This document shows positions 1-4,430 of a stretch of 5,731 nt of DNA, in pieces. The notes below the pieces were generated by a model. That model saw only the letters and a program-made list of their open reading frames with translations, did not search any database and had not been told where the DNA came from. Location: contig CAYSMC010000027.1 of the NCBI GenBank assembly GCA_964432115.1, forward strand, positions 1 to 5,731, read 5' to 3'. This stretch comes from JAAZKO01 sp964432115 (GTDB lineage Bacteria > Patescibacteriota > Microgenomatia > UBA1400 > PJMF01). The first letter of the stretch is position 1, and every line of letters starts with the position of its first letter. A program made the translations under genes and the position numbers.

Positions 1-362
1 CCATCTTTTTAGAAATGATTGGCGAGGGTAAAAAACCAGTGATCAATGGTGATGGCAGTCATACTCGCGACTATGTTTATGTGGCAGATGTGGTCAGAGC
101 CAATGTCCTGGCGCTGGAGAGTAATTTTGTTGGTGAATTAAATATTGGTACCAAAACTGAAACATCGACCAACGAAGTTTTTGATAAATTAGTAGCAGAA
201 CTGGGTTTAGATCTGCAAAAAAAATATGGCCCAGAGCGAATTGGCGAACAAATCACTAGTTCGCTAGACTACAGCCAAGCCCGAGAGATTTTGGGCTGGG
301 AGCCAACAGTTACTTTTGATGAGGGAGTAAAAAAGACGGTCGAATGGTTTAAAAAGAAATAA
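1..362 (+). CDS. NAD-dependent epimerase/dehydratase (extended SDR), C-terminal part; possibly UDP-glucose 4-epimerase
   Basis: This is the 3' end of a gene that starts before the window. The reading frame is open from base 3, so the ATG at 15 is internal; 119 residues and a TAA stop are visible. Seen: the extended-SDR substrate-domain signature GDGSHTRDYVYVADV (residues 16-30 of the visible part), a following NIGT segment (47-50), and the GWEP motif (98-101) followed by a final amphipathic helix. These are typical of the C-terminal half of GalE, dTDP-glucose dehydratase and related sugar-nucleotide enzymes (COG0451 type). The Rossmann fold and YxxxK active site lie outside the window, so the exact reaction cannot be read. 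UDP-galactopyranose mutase 640 bases downstream makes a UDP-glucose/UDP-galactose 4-epimerase an attractive guess, since it would supply the mutase substrate. Family call is firm; specificity is inference. Confidence 0.88.
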   Translation, partial: IFLEMIGEGKKPVINGDGSHTRDYVYVADVVRANVLALESNFVGELNIGTKTETSTNEVFDKLVAELGLDLQKKYGPERIGEQITSSLDYSQAREILGWEPTVTFDEGVKKTVEWFKKK

Positions 363-397
363 ATAATAAAACTAGAAGAAAAGCGATCAAGTAGGGA

Positions 398-420
398 AAA
401 ATTAATTTAAATTTAATTTT
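398..420 (+). terminator. Weak A/T-only hairpin after the epimerase gene
   Basis: An 8-bp perfect inverted repeat (398-405 with 413-420, 7-base loop) lies 36 bases after the epimerase stop, and its right arm ends in four T. It contains no G or C pair, so it would be a poor intrinsic terminator and may simply reflect base composition. It is listed because it is the only hairpin-plus-T candidate between the two genes. Confidence 0.2.
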
Positions 421-435
421 ACTCACAACTCAATT

Positions 436-461
436 ATACAAAGCTTAGAGTAAATTTGTAT
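436..461. repeat. 7-bp inverted repeat upstream of the toxin-antitoxin module
   Basis: ATACAAA (436-442) is matched by its reverse complement TTTGTAT (455-461) across a 12-base spacer. A further TTTGTA follows at 467-472. The intergenic stretch 363-523 holds no other recognisable gene or RNA. The repeat could be a second protein-binding site or chance in AT-rich DNA. Confidence 0.3.
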
Positions 462-523
462 GGCTTTTTGTAATTTTCTTTCAGCATAATGTAAATATGG
501 CTCAACTCGTTAACCATTCTGAC

Positions 524-552
524 TTGAATTTAGGAATTAATTGGACTAGAAT
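524..552 (+). promoter_or_regulatory. Promoter of the toxin-antitoxin module
   Basis: A -35-like TTGAAT (524-529, 4/6 of consensus) and a -10-like TAGAAT (547-552, 5/6) are separated by the ideal 17 bases. Transcription would begin near 559, only a few bases before the ATG at 563. This placement decides the antitoxin start: an upstream in-frame ATG at 497 would put the promoter inside the coding region. A weaker alternative -10, CATAAT at 485-490, sits 6 bases before that upstream ATG but has no convincing -35. Confidence 0.55.
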
Positions 553-558
553 AGTCCA
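542..558. promoter_or_regulatory. Palindromic operator over the antitoxin -10 box
   Basis: TGGACTA (542-548) and TAGTCCA (552-558) form a perfect 7-bp inverted repeat around a 3-base centre, and the repeat covers the whole -10 hexamer (547-552). Type II antitoxins with ribbon-helix-helix or related DNA-binding N-termini usually repress their own operon by binding palindromes overlapping the promoter. The position and symmetry fit that role. Binding is inferred, not shown. Confidence 0.6.
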
Positions 559-562
559 CAAT

Positions 563-811
563 ATGTCCACGATTCAACTGAAAGTCACTCTATCTAAACA
601 ATTGCACAGCTTATTGCAAAAAAAAGCTCAAATTATTGGTCTTACCATGTCTTCTTACGTCAAAAATTTAATCGTTGAAGACATTAAAGACCAGGCTCTT
701 GAAGAGCAACAAGCAAGTAAGCAAGTTGAAGAAGCTTATGCAGACGCTCTTAAATATAAAAAACAGGCTGTTAAGATCAAAAATTTGCAAGAAACCTTAG
801 ACAGTTTATGA
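563..811 (+). CDS. Type II antitoxin, probable ribbon-helix-helix type
   Basis: This 82-residue protein should bind and neutralise a RelE/YafQ-like toxin and repress its own promoter. The N-terminus (about residues 3-42) reads as a short beta strand with alternating hydrophobic residues (IQLKVTL) followed by two helices, with MSSYVKNLIVEDI forming the second. This is the pattern of a ribbon-helix-helix DNA-binding domain, as in DinJ/RelB-like antitoxins. The remainder is charged, helical and rich in E, K and Q, the usual toxin-binding tail. The start at 563 is preferred over the in-frame ATG at 497, which would add 22 residues: the promoter and operator at 524-558 lie between the two and the strand-helix-helix fold begins right after this Met. 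The stop TGA overlaps the toxin ATG (ATGA, 808-811) and is followed directly by a second stop, TAG. The antitoxin looks intact, yet its partner is broken. Family call by pattern only. Confidence 0.72.
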   Translation: MSTIQLKVTLSKQLHSLLQKKAQIIGLTMSSYVKNLIVEDIKDQALEEQQASKQVEEAYADALKYKKQAVKIKNLQETLDSL

Positions 812-1000
812 TAGAAATTATTTTTAGTCAAAATTTCTATCACAAACCCCAGACATCCTTCGCTTAGACATCATAAATTAAAAGGGAAATTACAAAATTC
901 TTGGAGTATTAGTGTTACTAGATCGTTTCGTTTGATCTATATGGTTAATAAAGAATATTATTTTTTTGATCTCGGTTACCACTCAGCAATTTACAAATAA
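808..1000 (+). pseudogene. RelE/YafQ-family toxin, broken by internal deletion and frameshift
   Basis: The ATG at 808 overlaps the antitoxin stop, the normal arrangement for a toxin gene. From it, MIEIIFSQNFYHK matches the first strand and start of the first helix of RelE/YafQ-like mRNA interferases, but the frame stops at TAG 865-867. In the next frame, from about 842 to the TAA at 998-1000, comes the family's C-terminal half: NPRHPSLRHHKLKGKL, then WSISVTRSFRLIYMV, then FFDLGYHSAIYK. The NP..P.L..HKL.G.L block, the SFRLIY strand and the closing G.H..IYK are all recognisable. Joining the pieces gives about 65 residues against roughly 85-90 in the family; the missing part corresponds to most of the helical hairpin. 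A deletion near 841-846 with length of the form 3n+2 explains both the loss and the frame change. No start codon serves the second frame before the ATG at 935, so a functional toxin is unlikely. Alternative: a sequencing or assembly error, although a single-base error would not restore the missing 25 or so residues. Confidence 0.75.
809..842. repeat. 11-bp inverted repeat at the toxin start
   Basis: TGATAGAAATT (809-819) and AATTTCTATCA (832-842) are perfect reverse complements separated by 12 bases. In RNA the hairpin would begin inside the toxin ATG, and its far arm ends exactly where the toxin reading frame is disrupted. No T-run follows on either strand, so it is not an ordinary intrinsic terminator. 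Confidence 0.5.
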
Positions 1001-2107
1001 TTAAGCAAGTTTATTCGCCAATTTGATCGCCTCGGCTATCGCCTGATCCATATTCAAATAGCGATAAGTGCCCAAGCGCCCAGCAAAATACACTCCAGTC
1101 TTTTCCAGCTCCTTAGTCTCAGCCAAATACTTAGCCAAAACCCTGCCATTGCGCTCTCTTGGTACTGGATAATAGGGTTCACCTTTACTTTTAGGATATT
1201 CTTTAGCAATCACGCTGTGTTTAGTCTCTTTGGCACTTGGATCAAAATATTTGAATTCAATAATCCTGGTGTAGGGCACTGCCAAATCAGGAAAATTAAT
1301 CACACTGTTATTTTGATAAAATTCCCGCTCAATCTTACTAAAAATAAATTTGAGTGAGCGATACTCTAGTTGACCATGTTTGTAGTCAAAATATTGATCG
1401 ATTGGGCCAGTATAAATAATTTTGGGAAAACTTTTGACAAAACTTTTTGCCAACTTAAAATAATCAGTTTTTAATTTAACTTCAATCTTTGGACAATCAA
1501 GCATCTTTTCTACCAAAGCTGTATAACCACCGACCGGTAAAGCCTGGTGGTGATCAGTAAAATAGCGATTATCAAAATTGTAGCGAATTGGGAGGCGGGA
1601 ACTTAAACTCGTATCTAAGTGAACCGGATCAATACCCCATTGTTTGCGACTATAACCATAAAATATTTTCTGATAAATGACTTGACCCACTTGAGCCAAC
1701 AAATAATCAGCCAAATTATTGGCTTTTTTGATTGGCAGGGCCTGTTTGGATAAAAAATAGCGCATCTCTTTGCCAGTTTTAATTTTTAAGCCAAACAGCT
1801 GATTAATAGTATTAATATTAACCGGCAAAGTTACGGATTGATCATTAATTTTGGTTAAGACTTGGTGTTCATAGGGTCGCCACTTAGCAAATTTTTGCAA
1901 AAATTGACAAACTAGCTTGCTGTTAGTATGAAATAGGTGAGCACCGTAGCGCGAGACTAAAATGTCAGATTGTACTTGATCATAACAATTACCAGCCAAG
2001 TGGGAACGTTTATCAATCACTAGCACCGCTTGACCCTGATCAGCTAAGACTCTAGCCAAACTAGCTCCTGTCAAACCCGCACCAACGATTAAAACTCGAT
2101 TTGCCAT
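1001..2107 (-). CDS. glf: UDP-galactopyranose mutase
   Basis: This flavoenzyme interconverts UDP-galactopyranose and UDP-galactofuranose in the cytoplasm, supplying Galf for surface glycans. Numbering from the upstream ATG at 2116 (371 residues): an N-terminal FAD-binding loop VGAGLTGAS (11-19), an acidic strand end (VIDKR, 33-37) with the AGNCYD turn, YGAHLFHT (57-64), FYGYSRKQWG (152-161), RLPIRYNFDNRYF (174-186), PVGGYTALVEKML (194-206), IIYTGPIDQYF (233-243), the PYTRIIEF arginine region (281-288), EPYYPVP (313-319) and the closing FAGRLGTYRYLNMDQ (344-358). These run in the order expected for the bacterial family, and the length is normal. The ATG at 2107 (368 residues) is preferred because the upstream ATG at 2116 overlaps the putative -10 box. 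The gene ends flush against the toxin remnant and is transcribed divergently from the export operon. Its presence implies a Galf-containing polymer. Confidence 0.96.
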   Translation of the reverse strand: MANRVLIVGAGLTGASLARVLADQGQAVLVIDKRSHLAGNCYDQVQSDILVSRYGAHLFHTNSKLVCQFLQKFAKWRPYEHQVLTKINDQSVTLPVNINTINQLFGLKIKTGKEMRYFLSKQALPIKKANNLADYLLAQVGQVIYQKIFYGYSRKQWGIDPVHLDTSLSSRLPIRYNFDNRYFTDHHQALPVGGYTALVEKMLDCPKIEVKLKTDYFKLAKSFVKSFPKIIYTGPIDQYFDYKHGQLEYRSLKFIFSKIEREFYQNNSVINFPDLAVPYTRIIEFKYFDPSAKETKHSVIAKEYPKSKGEPYYPVPRERNGRVLAKYLAETKELEKTGVYFAGRLGTYRYLNMDQAIAEAIKLANKLA

Positions 2108-2114
2108 GAGAGTC

Positions 2115-2144
2115 ATTATACAAGAATTTGCTCAGAACTCATAA
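2115..2144 (-). promoter_or_regulatory. Promoter of glf, apparently leaderless
   Basis: On the minus strand a perfect TATAAT (2120-2115) is preceded at 18 bases by a weak -35-like TTATGA (2144-2139). Transcription would start near 2108, directly before the ATG at 2107, leaving no room for a ribosome binding site. This is why the start at 2107 is chosen over 2116. Confidence 0.5.
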
Positions 2145-2187
2145 GCAGGCTAACGGCGAAACTCCCAACCCCCCATTAATTTTTCAA

Positions 2188-2196
2188 TGTTATACT
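2188..2196 (+). promoter_or_regulatory. Extended -10 promoter of the export operon, apparently leaderless
   Basis: TGT followed by TATACT (TG at 2188-2189, hexamer 2191-2196) matches the extended -10 pattern TGnTATAAT with one mismatch. No good -35 is seen, which is common for extended -10 promoters. The ATG at 2205 is 8 bases past the box, so the mRNA would start at or next to the start codon, and no Shine-Dalgarno sequence is present. Confidence 0.5.
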
Positions 2197-2204
2197 AAAT
2201 ACCG

Positions 2205-2984
2205 ATGTCAATTTTGAGTATTTTTAGTCAATATCGCGAGCTTTTAGGCCAGCTGACAGCGCGCGAAATTAAGCAGCGCTATAAACAATCGGTGCTGGGT
2301 TATGCTTGGGTGATTCTTAATCCTTTTTTTCAAATGCTGGTGATGGCTTTTGTCTTTAGCATTATTATGCGCATTCCTGATTTGGGTGTACCGTATCCAA
2401 TCTATCTTTATGCGGGTTTATTGCCTTGGACACTGTTTAGTAATTCGCTGATTAGCTCGAGCAATTCACTAGTAGATAATGCCGGCCTACTAACGAAAAT
2501 CTATTTTCCCCGTGAGATTTTTATTCTCAGCACGATCTTGGCTAAAATGGTTGATTTTGCCCTAGCTTGCACCATCTTTATTGCCTTTATGTTTTACTAC
2601 CAAATTCCGGTGACCTGGAATATTTTTTGGGTGATTCCCATTTTTCTGATTCAACAACTCTTTACCTATGCGATTGCCCTGTTTTTAGCAGCAGCTAATC
2701 TCTTTTATCGCGACATTCAATATTTGCTTGGTTTAATTTTGCTAATTTGGATGTATTTGACTCCAGTTATTTATGCCACTGAATTTTTTCCGGCCAAATA
2801 CCAGTGGATTTTTAAGTTAAATCCCATGGCCGTCATTATTAATGCCTACCGCCAAGCAATCTTAGCCGGTGGAATACCTAATCTGCAAAGTTTGGGCTTA
2901 GCTCTGCTCTTATCACTGGGCTTATTAGCCATTACTTATAAATTTTTCAAAAAAGCCGAAGGTGTCTTTGCTGACATTGTTTAA
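2205..2984 (+). CDS. wzm: ABC-2 type permease for polysaccharide export (Wzm/TagG/KpsM family)
   Basis: This is the membrane half of an ABC exporter that moves a lipid-linked polysaccharide across the cytoplasmic membrane. The 259-residue length is typical. The N-terminal cytoplasmic segment ends in LTAREIKQRYKQSVLG (17-32), the conserved entry to the first membrane helix. About six hydrophobic segments follow, near residues 34-56, 65-82, 107-132, 139-166, 172-191 and 226-246. Other family marks are YPIYLYAGLLPWTLFSNSL (64-82), KIYFPREI (98-105), the FYRDIQ turn (167-172), YLTPVIY (184-190) and LNPMAVIINAYRQAIL (205-220). No signal peptide is expected. The ATPase gene begins only 3 bases after the stop, so the two are co-translated partners. 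The nearby mutase suggests a galactofuranose-containing cargo. Teichoic-acid, O-antigen and capsule exporters cannot be told apart from this sequence alone. Confidence 0.93.
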   Translation: MSILSIFSQYRELLGQLTAREIKQRYKQSVLGYAWVILNPFFQMLVMAFVFSIIMRIPDLGVPYPIYLYAGLLPWTLFSNSLISSSNSLVDNAGLLTKIYFPREIFILSTILAKMVDFALACTIFIAFMFYYQIPVTWNIFWVIPIFLIQQLFTYAIALFLAAANLFYRDIQYLLGLILLIWMYLTPVIYATEFFPAKYQWIFKLNPMAVIINAYRQAILAGGIPNLQSLGLALLLSLGLLAITYKFFKKAEGVFADIV

Positions 2985-2987
2985 AAT

Positions 2988-3737
2988 ATGACTGATAAAG
3001 ATCAAACGGCCATTAGCATCAAGGAAGTGAGTAAGCTCTTTAGATTGCAAAAACAGCGCACTTTTAAAGAACTGTTACCAGCGCTGGCTGGTGGACAAAA
3101 AGCTATTGAGAGCTTTTGGGCGCTAAAGGACATTAACTTAGAGATTAAAAAAGGGGAAACTGTCGGTATCATTGGTCCTAATGGGGCAGGTAAAAGTACC
3201 TTACTTAAACTAATCGCTGGAGTGACTAAACCAACTAAGGGTGAGATTATGATTAATGGTGAAATCGCCCCCTTAATTGAGCTAGGAGCGGGTTTTCATC
3301 CAGAATTAACAGGAAGAGAAAATATAACCCTCAATGGGGTGATTTTGGGACTAAGTAAAAAAGAAGTGGCAGAGAAGTTTAAAGAAATAGTAGATTTTGC
3401 TGAGCTCTGGGAGTTTATTGACCAACCAATAAAGCACTACAGCAGTGGCATGTATTTGCGCCTAGCCTTTAGTGTGGCAGTGCATACTAATCCCGATATT
3501 TTGCTAATAGATGAGATTTTGGCAGTGGGAGATGAGAGTTTTAAAGCTAAATGTTTTAAAAAGATGGAAGAGTTTAAAAAACAAGGGGTGACGATAGTGT
3601 TGGTGTCACATGATTTAGAAAAAGTGAAAGATTTTTGTCAAAGGGCTATTTATTTAAATAAAAATCACATTTTGATCGATGGCGATGTTCATAAGGCCGT
3701 TAGTAGTTATCAATTAGATGCTGAACAAAATATGTAG
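2988..3737 (+). CDS. wzt: ABC transporter ATP-binding protein for polysaccharide export (Wzt/TagH family)
   Basis: This ATPase powers the preceding permease. Seen in order over 249 residues: the FWALKDINLEIKKGE strand region (43-57), Walker A GPNGAGKST (63-71), the family-specific LIELGAGFHPELTGREN (96-112) in place of the usual Q-loop, the signature HYSSGMYLRLAFSVA (150-164), Walker B ILLIDE (171-176), the D-loop AVGD (179-182) and the switch histidine in LVSHD (205-209). All catalytic motifs are intact. The protein ends soon after the nucleotide-binding domain, so it lacks the C-terminal carbohydrate-binding domain of the long Wzt proteins that recognise a capped O-antigen chain. It therefore resembles the short KpsT or O-antigen Wzt type. 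The start lies 3 bases after the permease stop without a Shine-Dalgarno sequence, which points to translational coupling. Confidence 0.94.
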   Translation: MTDKDQTAISIKEVSKLFRLQKQRTFKELLPALAGGQKAIESFWALKDINLEIKKGETVGIIGPNGAGKSTLLKLIAGVTKPTKGEIMINGEIAPLIELGAGFHPELTGRENITLNGVILGLSKKEVAEKFKEIVDFAELWEFIDQPIKHYSSGMYLRLAFSVAVHTNPDILLIDEILAVGDESFKAKCFKKMEEFKKQGVTIVLVSHDLEKVKDFCQRAIYLNKNHILIDGDVHKAVSSYQLDAEQNM

Positions 3738-3747
3738 AAAATTACTT

Positions 3748-4425
3748 ATGAAATTAGAAACTAAAATAAAACAAGCTAAAAAGGTAATCAAAGAAGCAGC
3801 TCAAAAATGGGATAATAATAAAATTGCGGTTGCTTGGACAGGTGGCAAAGATTCCACTGTGGTTCTACACCTAGTTAAAGAAACTTTTGACGGAAAAATC
3901 CCATTTAAAGTGATGTTTAATGACTCAACAATAGAGTTCCCTGAAATTTATGAGTTTATTAAAAAACATGAAAAAGATTGGCAGTTAGACTTAAAATGGG
4001 TGAAACACTTAGATGAAGATTTAGAAAATTACAAGAACACTAAAAACATTGAAGAGCAAATGGAGATTATGAGAATCGCTAAGATCAACGCGATTAATTA
4101 CTCAATCGCTGAATATAATTTTCAAGCTTTTATTTCGGGCATTAGAAAAGACGAGCATCAATCACGAAGTCAAGAAAGCTATTTTTCTCAAAGAAGTACT
4201 CATTGGCGGATACATCCAATTCTAGATTTTACTGTGAATGATGTCTGGGACTATATCCATCAATTTAAAGTACCTTATGTTAGCCTTTACGATCAAGGAT
4301 ACAAATCACTCGGAGAGAAACCCTTTACTAATCCAGTTACAGATCCTAATGCACCTGAAAGAGCAGGTCGTGAAGCCACTAAAGAAAAGACCATGAAGAG
4401 GCTTAGAGCTTTAGGGTACTGGTAA
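3748..4425 (+). CDS. PP-loop protein of the PAPS reductase / sulfate adenylyltransferase subunit 2 (CysD) superfamily
   Basis: This 225-residue adenine-nucleotide alpha-hydrolase-fold protein carries the PP-loop TGGKDST (31-37) after a hydrophobic strand (IAVAW). It also has DSTIEFPEIYEFI (59-71), GIRKDEHQSR (131-140), HPILDFTVNDVWDYI (156-170) and a C-terminal ERAGRE...LRALGYW tail that resembles the end of CysD. The block YKSLGEKPFTNPV (185-197) aligns with the SIGCxPCT motif of APS reductases, but both cysteines are replaced (E190, F193). No catalytic Cys lies near the C-terminus, so reduction of APS/PAPS is unlikely. ATP-dependent adenylylation, as in CysD, or another PP-loop reaction is more plausible; no CysN partner is in the window. 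The start at 3748 is chosen over an in-frame ATG at 3718, which would overlap the ATPase gene by 20 bases. Gaps are 10 bases upstream and 5 downstream, so it is part of the export operon. Family call is firm; the substrate is unknown. Confidence 0.8.
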   Translation: MKLETKIKQAKKVIKEAAQKWDNNKIAVAWTGGKDSTVVLHLVKETFDGKIPFKVMFNDSTIEFPEIYEFIKKHEKDWQLDLKWVKHLDEDLENYKNTKNIEEQMEIMRIAKINAINYSIAEYNFQAFISGIRKDEHQSRSQESYFSQRSTHWRIHPILDFTVNDVWDYIHQFKVPYVSLYDQGYKSLGEKPFTNPVTDPNAPERAGREATKEKTMKRLRALGYW

Positions 4426-4430
4426 AAAAG

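Noticed and set aside
440..470. Possible intrinsic terminator (AAAGC with GCTTT and following T-rich bases)
   Set aside because: Only 5 bp of stem with an 18-base loop; too weak to call and it conflicts with the neighbouring inverted repeat.
497..562. Longer antitoxin start at ATG 497 (22 extra residues)
   Set aside because: This stretch contains a well-spaced promoter and a perfect palindromic operator, and the strand-helix-helix fold begins right after the Met at 563.
809..814. Tandem TGA-TAG stops as a hint of a TGA-recoding (Gracilibacteria-type) genetic code
   Set aside because: No in-frame TGA appears in the other genes and conserved glycines use GGN codons, so the standard code is sufficient.
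2108..2116. Longer glf start at ATG 2116
   Set aside because: That ATG overlaps the TATAAT box on the minus strand; the ATG at 2107 places the FAD-binding strand at the usual distance from the start.
3718..3747. Longer PP-loop protein start at ATG 3718
   Set aside because: It would overlap the last codons of the ATPase gene and adds residues not expected before the first helix; the ATG at 3748 gives tidy operon spacing.
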